From assembly GCA_016715075.1 (NCBI GenBank), contig JADKBK010000012.1, positions 62,001 to 126,000 on the forward strand: 64,000 bases of DNA, in the 5' to 3' direction. This document shows positions 36,017 through 45,828 of this stretch, in pieces; position 1 is the stretch's first letter; the number at the start of each line of letters is the position of its first letter. Origin of the DNA: Bacteroidales bacterium. GTDB lineage: Bacteria > Bacteroidota > Bacteroidia > Bacteroidales > VadinHA17. The notes beneath the pieces are model-generated. The model did no database searches, was not told the origin of the DNA, and worked only from the letters and a program-made list of their open reading frames with translations. The translations under genes were made by a program, and so were the position numbers.

Positions 36017-39000
36017 TTTTTTATCTTATTAATGTTATATACTCTTAAATATAATCTGAACCTGTTTTCTGTGGGTATTGAGGATATTCTCTTCTCAAGC
36101 TCTGCAGCCTTCTGATCCTCACCAAGATATCGGGCGATCAGCCACTGGGTTTTAGGAGATGAAGATCCTGATGAAATGCTCCATGTATATAGTGTGTTCA
36201 TTATCCTGTTCATGAGTTTCTCAGCCAGGTCGTGTTTTCCAAGTTTTTCATAGCAGAAGGCAGAGATGTAATCCTGAAGTCTGGTATCAGGGTCATAGGG
36301 CTTCCCGGCGCCAAGGTTTTCGGGCCATTTCCGTGAATTTTCAAGATATTTCAGAGCATCCCTGTACTTCCCTTTTTCAGCCATTCCTACAGCAATGGAA
36401 AGATTTGCGAGTTCAAATATGTCATGTCCCTCATGAGCTCCCTCCTGAGGGAGGATTTTCACCTTCTGAAGAACAGCCAGGCATTCGCCAAACCTGCCTG
36501 AGTTGAGTAAGGCTTTTGCATAGTCAGTACCTATTACGGGATTTAGTGGAAATAAACTCCAAGCTTTTTCAGAATTTTCAACCTCCTTCTGAAATGAGCC
36601 ATTTGCCTGCAGGAAATTATTCAGATAATGCCATGTCCGCCATTCGGCAGGATTTAATTTAACAGCTGCAGCAAAGTCGTTACAGGGGTGGCAGTATTCA
36701 CTCTGGATATCCTGAAAAAGAGTACCGCGGGCTATGTAAAACGGTGCATAATCGGGAATATCTCCGCATTGCTCAAATAATTCAGCTGCTTTTTCTGTAC
36801 GCTGTATGTGCCAGTAAATAAGTCCAAGATAATATTTTGATTTCCACGACTGGGTTCTTTCCGATGCCCAGCTCAGTACGGGAATGGTCTCAAGGCGATG
36901 GGGAAATACAAGGAATGGCGACATATCCTCTGCCTTAAGGAGATAATTGTTACATTTTTCCTCTGAACTGTTCCTGTAAAGATAGGCCAGCCAGTAATAA
37001 ACAACCGGATAGGAGGGAGCCTGTTCAAGAACTTTTACAGCTTCATTCCCAAGCCCCAGGTTAGCATATTCCACTGCAAGCTCGAGGTAGGTCTCATATG
37101 GCAGTTCATTCCTTATCAACGATCTGAAATTGTTCAGATTACTTTCCGTTGGATCCAACAGATATTGTTCAAACCTGGCATAATGATCAAGAGGATCAAT
37201 CTCAAGCAGTTCCTTAAGGATCTTTTCTGCATCAGTACGGTTATTCAGTTTTCTGTAACTTGTCGCCAGCAGTTCATAGGCCGTGATATTATACCGGTTG
37301 AAATCCAGGGCTTTCCCGGAATATTCTGCCGCCCCTCTAAAATCTTCCTTTTGAATTTTCAGGCCTGCTATCTGAAGGTACGAAGCAGAACGGTATTCCA
37401 TTGTTCTTGCGGCTACGCTGAAAGCTTCTTCAGCCTGATTCAGCTTTCCAAGTTTAATAAGGATTGTTCCGAGGATAAAATTGGCTGATCCGTCATATGT
37501 ATCATTCCCCAGTATCTCTTGTGCAAATTTAAGCGCTTCGGCATAATCTGCCCGCCTGTAATAAATCTCTGCGATCCTGTACAATGCCCTGCTGTGTGTT
37601 GGCTCTTTATTAATGCATTTGAGGTAATTATCCAGGGCATTGTTATATTCACGCATTGCATTCATATCCTCGGCAAGCCTGAAAAGATGTTCCGCCGAAT
37701 TGGGATCAAGACCTCCTTCCGTTTTAGATGGTCTTTCAGTGATCAGATCCGTTTTGTCTGTATTAAAGGAAAGCAGGTTTTTACCGATTCTGACAGATAT
37801 ATTTTTATTTTCAGCGCCCTTAACCTGAATTTTCCTGTTGTAAAGCTCTAATGGCCGGAGCTTGATCAGTGTCGAGAGTACAGTTCTGTTATCTATATTG
37901 ATCATGAGTGAATCTTGCATTTCACTGTTTGGGCTGAACAGGATCTCAAGTGAATCTTTTGAAGGGATTACATTAAGAGTGCCATAATCGGAGGCATCAA
38001 CCATGCCCTTTGTTTTTACAGCCGGAAACGAGTATTCGGTTTTTGTTTCTGTGTAATGGGGCCGCATTGAAAGCTGATTATACGGGCTGTTAAATCCGCT
38101 TTCCCTGTTGGCCTGATTGAATTTCACACCCGACTGAGCTTCAATATACTGGCCATCGCTGTCAGTAAGGAGATCTTCCCAGATAGCTCCATCCCTTGCG
38201 AGTGACCAGATCCAGATCTTCTTCCCGGGGACATCACTATATGGTGAGGAGTGACCGAATCCAAAGTCTTTATCATGCCAGTATCCTCCGAACCAGTCGG
38301 TATATAATCCGGAAACATGATATGATTTGCTGGTGCCGAAGTTATTGTTTTTATACCAGGAGAGGTCTCTGCCCTCTTTATCTACCGGCCATGGATTAAC
38401 TGCTCCATCGTGGCCGATATAGAAATTACCCGGGAAGAAGAACTGGAGATCACCAGATGCACTGAATCCACCGTTTTCCCATGAGAGATAGGCATCATGA
38501 AGCGGAGTTGGGTTGTACCACATGCTGCGTGTTTCAAAATATGCTTTGTCTTTCGGAAGCAGGATATTTACGCGCCATTGAGTCCGCGACGCCAGATCCA
38601 GTCCGCCTACAATACAGCTAACGCTTCCGTCGCTGTTTTCCTTTATCATGTAATCCACGGCTGATGAAGTCCATGGGGCATGTCCGAGATCGAGTCCGAA
38701 ATTGTGCTCTATCCCTCCGCTTGTCCATGGACCACGGATCCCAATCGCCCGGAATTTCATCACATGGTTTTGATAAACGAATTCCATTCCGGTAGATTTC
38801 TCGATGGCACCCCACACTTTTCCTCCAACTTCCGGCAGTACAGTCACATTTATCAGATCATTGTCGAGTGAGATAACTTTCCACTCCTTTTTTAAGCCGT
38901 TATCTGTATACCCGTCAAAAACAAAATAGGGATAAAATGGTGATGTCATCGAACTGACTGCCATAACAGGAACCGGATTGGGATCGGAATAGGGATAGGT

Positions 39001-39126
39001 AAGGATTGACCTGGATTCCTCTTTTATTATTGCTTTCTGCGCTGATATTTCAAAACATGGCAGCACCATAATGATTGTTAGAACAGAAGATTTTAGATAT
39101 CTCCAGGAAGATGAATTATGCATCAT
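36013..39126 (-). CDS. Secreted DUF5107 protein with TPR repeats (copy 1)
   Basis: A 1037-residue protein (signal MMHNSSSWRYLKSSVLTIIM, cleavage near ISAQ). Residues ~30-480 are a DUF5107 domain, a galactose-mutarotase-like beta-sandwich: WKVISLDNDLINVTVLPEVG, GKVWGAIEKSTGMEFVY, NFGLDLGHAPWTSSAVDYMI and IEAQSGVKFNQANRESGFNS. The rest is a TPR superhelix (for example PTHSRALYRIAEIYYRRADY, AEALKFAQEILGN, ILGTILIKLGKLNQAEEAF). No enzyme activity is known to me. The sugar-binding sandwich joined to TPRs suggests a periplasmic glycan-binding scaffold or a glycosidase. It shares architecture with two tandem genes at 55904-62073 but is more diverged. It is coupled to the SGNH esterase by a 4-bp overlap, and a 98-bp inverted repeat lies upstream. 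Confidence 0.8.
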   Translation of the reverse strand: MMHNSSSWRYLKSSVLTIIMVLPCFEISAQKAIIKEESRSILTYPYSDPNPVPVMAVSSMTSPFYPYFVFDGYTDNGLKKEWKVISLDNDLINVTVLPEVGGKVWGAIEKSTGMEFVYQNHVMKFRAIGIRGPWTSGGIEHNFGLDLGHAPWTSSAVDYMIKENSDGSVSCIVGGLDLASRTQWRVNILLPKDKAYFETRSMWYNPTPLHDAYLSWENGGFSASGDLQFFFPGNFYIGHDGAVNPWPVDKEGRDLSWYKNNNFGTSKSYHVSGLYTDWFGGYWHDKDFGFGHSSPYSDVPGKKIWIWSLARDGAIWEDLLTDSDGQYIEAQSGVKFNQANRESGFNSPYNQLSMRPHYTETKTEYSFPAVKTKGMVDASDYGTLNVIPSKDSLEILFSPNSEMQDSLMINIDNRTVLSTLIKLRPLELYNRKIQVKGAENKNISVRIGKNLLSFNTDKTDLITERPSKTEGGLDPNSAEHLFRLAEDMNAMREYNNALDNYLKCINKEPTHSRALYRIAEIYYRRADYAEALKFAQEILGNDTYDGSANFILGTILIKLGKLNQAEEAFSVAARTMEYRSASYLQIAGLKIQKEDFRGAAEYSGKALDFNRYNITAYELLATSYRKLNNRTDAEKILKELLEIDPLDHYARFEQYLLDPTESNLNNFRSLIRNELPYETYLELAVEYANLGLGNEAVKVLEQAPSYPVVYYWLAYLYRNSSEEKCNNYLLKAEDMSPFLVFPHRLETIPVLSWASERTQSWKSKYYLGLIYWHIQRTEKAAELFEQCGDIPDYAPFYIARGTLFQDIQSEYCHPCNDFAAAVKLNPAEWRTWHYLNNFLQANGSFQKEVENSEKAWSLFPLNPVIGTDYAKALLNSGRFGECLAVLQKVKILPQEGAHEGHDIFELANLSIAVGMAEKGKYRDALKYLENSRKWPENLGAGKPYDPDTRLQDYISAFCYEKLGKHDLAEKLMNRIMNTLYTWSISSGSSSPKTQWLIARYLGEDQKAAELEKRISSIPTENRFRLYLRVYNINKIKK

Positions 39127-39182
39127 TTACGCTTTTAAAATTTCATGATGGTAATTATAGTTGAGTCTTCAGCAATTCTTTT

Positions 39183-39280
39183 ATTGCCACCAGGTTAACA
39201 AGGCACTAAGTATCACCAAGACTTGACAAATAGAGATCAATCCTTGGTGAACCTTTGAGTCTTGGAGCCTTTGTGGCAAT
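39183..39280. repeat. 98-bp imperfect inverted repeat
   Basis: The 200-bp gap between the CocE-type and DUF5107 genes contains ATTGCCAC at the left and GTGGCAAT at the right, with inner arms ATCACCAAGA and TCCTTGGTGA. The long foldback is typical of small non-autonomous elements or mRNA-stabilising stems between operon genes. Confidence 0.65.
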
Positions 39281-39326
39281 TTTAAAATGTATAAGTAATT
39301 TTCTTTTTAATTTTAAATAAGACTGA

Positions 39327-41201
39327 TTATTTCAGGATATTCACAATTACGTTTGAGGGATTTTTTTTGTCGTGGTAGATCCTGTGAGTGGCTTTCTGGA
39401 AATCCGACTTGTCTGCGTGGTAAATATCAACGAATTTTTGCGGATTGAGGTCGACCAGGGGGAACCATGAATTCTGAACCTGTATCATTATCCTGTGGCC
39501 TTTCCTGAAGCAATGTGATACATCGGGAAGGTTGTATTTCACCTCTGTTATCGTACCGGGATTGAATGGTTCAGGGTTTTCATAGCTGTTCCTGAATTTA
39601 CCTCTCATAACCTCTGCGCGTACCATCATCTGGTATCCGCCAAGGTGAATATCACCCTTGTCCGGATAATTATCAGGATAGACATCGATGAGCTTTACAA
39701 TATAATCGGCATCGGTACCGCTTGTCGATACCAGCAGGTCCGCAATAACTGGTCCTGCAAGCGTAATATCCTCAGTTAATTCCGGGGTCTGATATACCAT
39801 TACATCAGGTCTTCTTGATGCAAAACGCTGATCACTTATCATGTAACCCTGAGTTCTTTGCAGGTGTATTCCGTCATCATATGGAACAGGTTTTCCGGGA
39901 TCGCTGACATATTCGTCGTAACTGAGATCCTTATCAGGAGCTGTGAATGAGAGGGCACCATCTTCCTGAAAGAAGAGATTCTTCTGAATCCTGTTTTCAG
40001 GTGGCCATTTATCGTAGCGGCGCCATTTATTACTGCCTGTTTCAAATATCATTGCCTCAGGAATGCCTGCATCGGGCTTATCATTCAGATATTGCTGGAA
40101 AAAGGGGAATTCAATATTCTCCTGGTACCATGTGCTGGTGTAAATATCAGTTTTAATATCACAGAATATTTCTGCAGATTCGCCATACCAGCCACCTGTT
40201 CCGCCTGACCAGCCTCCGTGGTACCATGGTCCCATGACAAGAGTGTTAATATTGCCTTTGTTCTGTTTTTCAAGCGCTTCATAGGTATGAAGGGCCCCGA
40301 AACAATCTTCAGCATCAAACAACCCGCCCACGACAAGGGTGGCGGGTTTAATATTTACCAGATGCGGACGAATATTCCTGGCTTTCCAGAATGCATCGTA
40401 TGTGCCATGAGTCATCAGCTCATTCCAGAATTTCACAGAGTCGGCAAAATACCTTGCCTTCACATTTTTAAGAGGTTCAAGCTCAAGATAGAACTTGTAA
40501 TTATCCTGTGTATAATATTGAAAAGGTTTGGGTCCCTGGTCAGGTGTTATCGGCTTTGGCCTTGGTACACCGAAGGAGGAGTAAAAAGTAAAAGCATCTA
40601 TCATCATGAATGCTCCGTTATGATGGAAATCGTCACCAATAAACCAGTCTGTAACCGGAGCCTGAGGTGAAACGGCTTTAACTGCCGGATGAGCTCCCGG
40701 CAAGGAGGCTGATGCATAGAACCCGGGATAGGATATTCCATAAATTCCAACCTTTCCGTTGTTTGATGGGATGTTTTTCAGGAGCCATTCAACAGTATCC
40801 CAGGTATCACTGCTTTCATCAATATCGGTTTTGCTTTTCTTTTCAGGGTTATGCGGACGGATGTCAACAAAATTGCCTTCACTCATCCACCTGCCCCTTA
40901 CGTCCTGATAGACAAATATGTATCCCTCTTTTACAAAGAGCATCGAAGGTACGAGACCACCAGGATATTCTTTCTCTCCATATGGTTTAAGGGAATAGGG
41001 GGTTCTGGTTATCAGGATCGGATATTTCCTTTTCTGATCCCTTGGAACATAGATAGCAGTATAGAGCCTGGCGCCATCGCGCATGGGAATATACCTTTCC
41101 ATTTTTGTATAATGATCCCTGATATATGTTTCCCTGTCGCCAGGTTGGGCTGTTGCCGCTAAGCCACAACAGAGAAGAATGAGTATAATGCTTTTTTTCA
41201 T
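39327..41201 (-). CDS. CocE/NonD-type (peptidase S15-fold) hydrolase, secreted
   Basis: The frame is open from 41285, but the ATG at 41201 gives MKKSIILILLCCGLAATAQ, a standard signal peptide, and sits one base after the stop of the upstream gene; 624 residues. The alpha/beta hydrolase domain shows MRDGARLYTAIYVPRDQKRK, FVYQDVRGRWMSEGNFVDI, and the nucleophile motif GKVGIYGISYPGFYA (Ser in GISYPG). The C-terminal jelly-roll (GPVIADLLVSTSGTDADYIV, then RGKFRNSYENPEPF) is the hallmark of the X-Pro dipeptidyl-peptidase/cocaine-esterase family. It may cleave an ester or a short peptide; in this setting an aryl or acyl ester on the glycan is possible. The tight spacing to the beta-helix gene implies cotranscription. 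Confidence 0.85.
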   Translation of the reverse strand: MKKSIILILLCCGLAATAQPGDRETYIRDHYTKMERYIPMRDGARLYTAIYVPRDQKRKYPILITRTPYSLKPYGEKEYPGGLVPSMLFVKEGYIFVYQDVRGRWMSEGNFVDIRPHNPEKKSKTDIDESSDTWDTVEWLLKNIPSNNGKVGIYGISYPGFYASASLPGAHPAVKAVSPQAPVTDWFIGDDFHHNGAFMMIDAFTFYSSFGVPRPKPITPDQGPKPFQYYTQDNYKFYLELEPLKNVKARYFADSVKFWNELMTHGTYDAFWKARNIRPHLVNIKPATLVVGGLFDAEDCFGALHTYEALEKQNKGNINTLVMGPWYHGGWSGGTGGWYGESAEIFCDIKTDIYTSTWYQENIEFPFFQQYLNDKPDAGIPEAMIFETGSNKWRRYDKWPPENRIQKNLFFQEDGALSFTAPDKDLSYDEYVSDPGKPVPYDDGIHLQRTQGYMISDQRFASRRPDVMVYQTPELTEDITLAGPVIADLLVSTSGTDADYIVKLIDVYPDNYPDKGDIHLGGYQMMVRAEVMRGKFRNSYENPEPFNPGTITEVKYNLPDVSHCFRKGHRIMIQVQNSWFPLVDLNPQKFVDIYHADKSDFQKATHRIYHDKKNPSNVIVNILK

Positions 41202-41202
41202 C

Positions 41203-42483
41203 TTATTTCTTTTCATAAACGATCTCTTTCGATCCTGATATTTTGTTGCCTGTTGCTGTAATTTTTGAACTCTTCTCACCGACAAAAATAGCAGTCGTCT
41301 GATTTCCCTTTCCTGTAGACCGGATTGTATTATTAGTAATTTTTATATCATGTGTAATGCCTCCGATGTAGAATCCGCTTGATTCCTGCTTCATGCCGTT
41401 ATTTTCAATTATGTTATTTGTAAAGGTATTCCGGTGACCGCTGTTCTGTTCATTCTCATCACGGAAAAGTACTCCCTGATTGGCATTTTCATAGACATGG
41501 TTGTTCTCGAAAATGTTATCAGTGTCCTTATGTCCTATTGAAATCCCGTTATCACCATTCAGGTATGATGTATTATTTTTGAATGTACTATTTTGAACAC
41601 GCCAGCAAAGGAAAATTCCATCGCCTTTATTATGATGACTTATACAGCTCTCTACTATTGAGCGATCCGAGCCTGTTCCGGGGTGAAAGCCGAGTCCGTC
41701 ACCATTGGAAGCTTCGCAGCCTTTTACAGTTATCCCTTCGGTTATCTGCCAGCTGAATGAATCGCCATTGAATTCATTGACAGTCACATTCTCAACTAAG
41801 CAATCTTTTGATTTGTGTATGTATACTCCCCCTCCGCGGCAACCGTTTATATATTCATTCGTTTTTTTATTCCCCTCAATAACAAGGTTTTCAATCTTGG
41901 CATTCTCCACACCGACAGCTTCGATTATGGAGCAGCCATTTGATATTGTACCGCCATATTCCGCGATGTAATCATACACTGTTCTGTTATCAAAATAGAT
42001 GACGTTGTCTTTTATATCGGTTATAATGGCTGTTGTAACATCCCAACCCTGGTTATGATCATCATCAAAAAGCTGGATTCCCATACCGATTTTAAAACCA
42101 CTTACATCCTTTACAGCTGCTTTTTGCATACCCCAGTCTGCGTCAATTGTATAACTGGTTCTGAATCCGTCACATTTTTTGAGTATCGTTGTTTTGCCTG
42201 ATCCTGTCAGGGCAGCATTTGAGGGTATTCGCACCGGACCTATTATATCATAGACTCCGGGATTTAATTTTACTGTTCCGCCACCCCTCGATTTGATGGC
42301 ATCGAGTGCGATCTGAATTGCACCGGATGTAAAACCCGGAATATCTGCACCAGCTCCTCCTACAGTAATTATTTGTTCAGCATATCTGATATCAACGAGA
42401 CCGATCACCTGACCATACATCGTATTAGTAAGTGTAAAATAGAGTATGATAGTTATTAAGCATGCAATTGACTTTTGTTTCAT
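41203..42483 (-). CDS. Secreted right-handed parallel beta-helix protein
   Basis: A 426-residue protein (signal MKQKSIACLITIILYFTLTN, cleavage near YGQ). The N-terminal cap has SGAIQIALDAIKSRGGGTVK followed by LNPGVYDIIGPVRIPSNAAL, as in pectate-lyase-fold proteins. Then come beta-helix coils: NAKIENLVIEGNKKTN, SKDCLVENVTVNEF, EGITVKGCEASNGDGLGFHP, SIVESCISHHNKGDGIFLCW, STFKNNTSYLNGDNGISIGH, NIFENNHVYENANQGVLF. This fold houses pectate lyases, polygalacturonases, epimerases and alginate-type lyases. I do not see a decisive catalytic triad, so the reaction is open; a lyase feeding the GH88 and GH105 enzymes is attractive. Its stop is one base before the CocE-type start. Confidence 0.8.
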   Translation of the reverse strand: MKQKSIACLITIILYFTLTNTMYGQVIGLVDIRYAEQIITVGGAGADIPGFTSGAIQIALDAIKSRGGGTVKLNPGVYDIIGPVRIPSNAALTGSGKTTILKKCDGFRTSYTIDADWGMQKAAVKDVSGFKIGMGIQLFDDDHNQGWDVTTAIITDIKDNVIYFDNRTVYDYIAEYGGTISNGCSIIEAVGVENAKIENLVIEGNKKTNEYINGCRGGGVYIHKSKDCLVENVTVNEFNGDSFSWQITEGITVKGCEASNGDGLGFHPGTGSDRSIVESCISHHNKGDGIFLCWRVQNSTFKNNTSYLNGDNGISIGHKDTDNIFENNHVYENANQGVLFRDENEQNSGHRNTFTNNIIENNGMKQESSGFYIGGITHDIKITNNTIRSTGKGNQTTAIFVGEKSSKITATGNKISGSKEIVYEKK

Positions 42484-42557
42484 AGTTTTTTACCTCCGGT
42501 TATATTTATAATCATTTAATTCATATATGGTTTACTTTTCAAAACCTAAAACCAATT

Positions 42558-42689
42558 TACCGCAAAGGTCGCAAAGGTTTTTCGCTAAGGTCGCAAAGGA
42601 CACATTGTCAATATTTTGTCTTTGCGTGCTTTGCGTATTTCTTCGCGTGCCCCCGTCCGACCGGAGTCAGCCGGGCGGGCTTTGCGGTT
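42558..42689. repeat. Foldback repeat of the CGCAAAGGTCGCAAAGG family
   Basis: Direct CGCAAAGGTCGCAAAGG repeats on the left (ACCGCAAAG from 42559) face GTCTTTGCGTGCTTTGCGTA and a closing CTTTGCGGT on the right, with a GC-rich CCGTCCGACCGGAGTCAGCC segment inserted. The right end touches the stop codon of the DUF4091 gene. Related elements occur at 50355-50502 and 62099-62150, and weakly at 54901-54986. Confidence 0.75.
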
Positions 42690-44629
42690 TATAGATTTAT
42701 TTTTTTACAACCTTTGTTTATCATCTCTCCCATAGCTATCCGGGCTTCATCCCATTTTTGAGCATCGAAGCTCCATACATCGAGGTTGCCGATCGATTTT
42801 GGCCCGAATGGCAGCTTGATTATGCTGTTGACAACGGAATCGACGCGGGCGCTGCTTTTATCTATTTCAGATAGCAATCGCATATACTCATATTCCTGTA
42901 CTCCGTCACGCATTGTTTTTAGCCGTATTGAAGGGCAGGGTCCATCAACATTAGGAATGACTCCGGGGCTGTATACGAGAAGGGCATTCCCGTTCAGCTT
43001 TTTGTATGTGAATTCTGAATCTTTCTCTGATGCAGCCTTGGATGCATCTTTCCACGCTTCAGGATCATACCAGCCATTTACCCATCCGGCTCCTGCTCCC
43101 CAGCTGATCCATGAATAAGCTCTGTATTTCCAGCAACTCCAGCTGATTGCCCTGTCATTGACCAGGGGAAGGTCAATAAATGTTGAGCTTCCTACCCAGC
43201 TGTTTACCTTGCTTTCATATAGCATAGGACCGTAAAGCCAGACCTTAATGCCCATATCCTGGTACTTTTTTAATGTCTCGTAATCATACTCAATAGTATG
43301 GGATGCCCAGGAATTAATGGAGTTCTTTACAATCTGCAAGGCCTCTTCCGAATATCCTCCATCGATTCTGAATCGGGCTTCAGGATAATACTTACGAAAC
43401 ATATCTCCGTAGTAAACCATACGGCTCCACGCCTCGGGGAAATATGATTCATCAAGGCCGTTGAGGTAGACAGTTATTTCTGTCTTTTCCGGATTAATAA
43501 GAGATCCGAAGTGTTCCCTCACTTTTTTAATACAATCGATATATACTGACTGATTTGATTGATTCCGCTCCACATCAGGTTTTCCGACATCAGGCCATCC
43601 TCGTGTATCGTGTTTGCCGTAAACATCAAATGGGAGAACGAAGGTTTCTATTGGTTCGCCATAACCGGGTCCGTATTTATAACCATAATCTGTTGTGAAA
43701 GCACTTCCTGAAAAATATTTGCTGAGACGGTTGTCAAATGAATTCCAGTTAATGGAGATTTTTTCATTTTCTGAAACCTGCAGTTCCGGATCATATGTTG
43801 GATCCAGAAGAGCAATGCGGTTGCGTTTAAACAGCTGGTATAGTTCAAGTTCATCTCTTTCAGACATGCTTCTCATGAAACCTTCATGCTGAAGGCTTGC
43901 CTTAAATTTGTTCTCATTGGGTATTGCAAAGTCCCAGACAGTAAGATCAACAGGGATGACCTGGGTTTGTCCATCAATTGTGACAGATATTTTGCTCAAA
44001 TATTCTCCGGGCTGGGCCTCTTCTTTTTTAAAAGGAACATACTGGTCAATCCAGACAACCATTGATTTCTGATTATCAATCCGGTTATTGAAATCCGGAA
44101 GCCACAGAGGATAGGTCCAACGGTGTCTGACCGCAGCAGAATCGTCCTGGATATAGCTGAAAGGGATCAGGGCATCAGGATACCATCCATTTCCAAGGGA
44201 GGCTTTCGGGTAACCTGTACTGGGTGTTTTTACCTGAACCGACCATTCAAGGAAAAATTCGGGTTTAATTTGAAACACGGTTTCACTATTGCTGAATTCA
44301 GGCATTGAGATCTTTATATTCTTCAGACTCGTACCTGTATTATTTGTAATAACCACCTGAAAGGAGATATATTCTCCCCTTGCAGCAAACAGGGACACCT
44401 GTTTACCATCATAAATCAGATTCTTTTTACGAAGGTCATGCTGCTTTTCTCCTTTTTTTACCGGAAGGCAGAAGCGCTGATCAATTATCTGATTTGTCAC
44501 AGGATCAAGCCTTATTGAAGAAGGGATAACAGATGTGGTCCATCCTGAATTCTCCGTAGTTTTACTTGCTGTATTACAGCTATATAGAGAAATCAGAAGA
44601 GCGACGAGCAGGGTGCAAACCAATTTCAT
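42689..44629 (-). CDS. DUF4091-type lipoprotein (copy 2)
   Basis: The start at 44629 gives MKLVCTLLVALLISLYSCNT, a lipoprotein signal with Cys 18; 646 residues. The beta-rich front (GEYISFQVVITNNTGTSLKN, then VVWIDQYVPFKKEEAQPGEY) is followed by a barrel with TDYGYKYGPGYGEPIETF and YLNGLDESYFPEAWSR. The C-terminal DUF4091 block has SWISWGAGAGWVNGWYDPEA and RDGVQEYEYMRLLSEID. It matches the protein at 2847-4697 in domain order and in LFTEH/WVPDCLIPF-like and YYTGW-like positions, but is well diverged, so the two are old paralogues or separate acquisitions. DESYFP is a candidate acid pair. The role is a putative outer-membrane glycosidase. It is the first gene before the beta-helix gene, with a 205-bp gap holding a foldback repeat. 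Confidence 0.75.
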   Translation of the reverse strand: MKLVCTLLVALLISLYSCNTASKTTENSGWTTSVIPSSIRLDPVTNQIIDQRFCLPVKKGEKQHDLRKKNLIYDGKQVSLFAARGEYISFQVVITNNTGTSLKNIKISMPEFSNSETVFQIKPEFFLEWSVQVKTPSTGYPKASLGNGWYPDALIPFSYIQDDSAAVRHRWTYPLWLPDFNNRIDNQKSMVVWIDQYVPFKKEEAQPGEYLSKISVTIDGQTQVIPVDLTVWDFAIPNENKFKASLQHEGFMRSMSERDELELYQLFKRNRIALLDPTYDPELQVSENEKISINWNSFDNRLSKYFSGSAFTTDYGYKYGPGYGEPIETFVLPFDVYGKHDTRGWPDVGKPDVERNQSNQSVYIDCIKKVREHFGSLINPEKTEITVYLNGLDESYFPEAWSRMVYYGDMFRKYYPEARFRIDGGYSEEALQIVKNSINSWASHTIEYDYETLKKYQDMGIKVWLYGPMLYESKVNSWVGSSTFIDLPLVNDRAISWSCWKYRAYSWISWGAGAGWVNGWYDPEAWKDASKAASEKDSEFTYKKLNGNALLVYSPGVIPNVDGPCPSIRLKTMRDGVQEYEYMRLLSEIDKSSARVDSVVNSIIKLPFGPKSIGNLDVWSFDAQKWDEARIAMGEMINKGCKKINL

Positions 44630-44824
44630 AAAGATTTGATATTTATGTGAACAAACTAACTTATATTGATTCCTATAAAGTTGGCAGATTATTTTCAGAT
44701 TCATAGAAAAAAGGTCATTTTTTTGATCGAGTGGATGAAAAATACAAAAAAGAATGAATTATTTCTACAGTGAACGAGAGCTGACCTTATGCAGAACATG
44801 AGTAAATCTTATTTTCCCCACTCT

Positions 44825-45694
44825 TTAAATCAATCCATGAAACCGTTTCCTGTATTCTGTGGGGGTTACGCCTGTCCTTTTCTTGAATTGTTTATTGAAA
44901 TTGCTGCTATTATTGAAACCGCAGTCAAGGCAGATCTGTAGAATGCTCATATCCGGATCCATCAATAATTTGCATGCAAAATCTGTTTTGATCTGGTTCA
45001 GGTAGTCAAAGAGGGTAATCCCCATCTTCATTTTGAAAAACCTGCATAATGAACCTTCAGCCATATTTACCAGTCGGGCCAGTTTCTGCAGATCCACCTC
45101 TTCCCTGTAATTGTTCATTAGATATTCATGAATGGCAACAATACGCTTATTAATAGTAGTGAATCTTTTTTTTATGTATTCGTTGCTTGCAAGGTGGATA
45201 TTTGTTTGGCTGCTCCCAATAATGTTCATCAGATTAAGAAAATGGAGCATTCGTTCGAAACTTTTCAGGTATGGAAGCTGAAGCATTAATTCGCTTACTT
45301 CATTCAACGTCTGGCCAACAATCTGTATGCCTCTTTCAGACATAGCCAGGGCTCTTTCGACATATCTGAATTCCGGAAGTGCGAGTAACTGCGGCGTCAG
45401 TACGTCTGATCCGAACTGCAGATACACCATCTCCAGCGTTCGTCGAGACAAAGTGCTCGTCTCCTTTTCAGCTATCCAGACATGTGGAAGATTATGACCG
45501 ATGAACACAAGGTCGCCTGGCTGGAATTCCTCAATAGAATCTCCTACTATCCGTTTTCCTGAACCTTCAGTTATAAAGCTGATTTCATAGCTGTTATGAT
45601 AGTGCCAGGTACATTTTTCAAGAGAGTCCTGAAAGATCCCGATGAAAAATGATTCATCATCTTTTGTAACCAGTTTTTCGAGTTGTGCTGCCAT
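44825..45694 (-). CDS. AraC-family transcriptional regulator
   Basis: A 289-residue regulator. Residues ~20-95 are a cupin-like sensor (HYHNSYEISFITEGSGKRIV, GDLVFIGHNLPHVW), typical of AraC proteins that bind small sugars or related effectors. Residues ~185-285 are the double helix-turn-helix: VDLQKLARLVNMAEGSLCRF, KMGITLFDYLNQIKTDFACK, SILQICLDCGFNNSSNFNKQ and TGVTPTEYRKRF. It is divergent from the corrinoid/methyltransferase gene block with a 134-bp shared region, which makes it the likely regulator of that block. It also lies 195 bp upstream of, and on the same strand as, the DUF4091 gene. Confidence 0.95.
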   Translation of the reverse strand: MAAQLEKLVTKDDESFFIGIFQDSLEKCTWHYHNSYEISFITEGSGKRIVGDSIEEFQPGDLVFIGHNLPHVWIAEKETSTLSRRTLEMVYLQFGSDVLTPQLLALPEFRYVERALAMSERGIQIVGQTLNEVSELMLQLPYLKSFERMLHFLNLMNIIGSSQTNIHLASNEYIKKRFTTINKRIVAIHEYLMNNYREEVDLQKLARLVNMAEGSLCRFFKMKMGITLFDYLNQIKTDFACKLLMDPDMSILQICLDCGFNNSSNFNKQFKKRTGVTPTEYRKRFHGLI

Positions 45695-45762
45695 GATATG
45701 TAATAAATGTACAAAAATATAACATAATGTTAATTTAGCATCAAAAGCTGTAAAAATTGATG

Positions 45763-45793
45763 TTGATAAGTGGAAAGGCTGATTATAGATTTG
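45763..45793 (+). promoter_or_regulatory. Bacteroidota-type promoter of the corrinoid block
   Basis: TTG at 45763-45765, a 20-bp spacer, and TAGATTTG at 45786-45793 match the -33 TTG / -7 TAnnTTTG consensus. The corrinoid-protein ATG (45829) is 35 bp past the -7 box, giving a short leader. The AraC regulator would be expected to bind near or upstream of this site. Confidence 0.6.
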
Positions 45794-45828
45794 TAATGTT
45801 GTTCATTTTAAATCTCTTATTAGTAGTC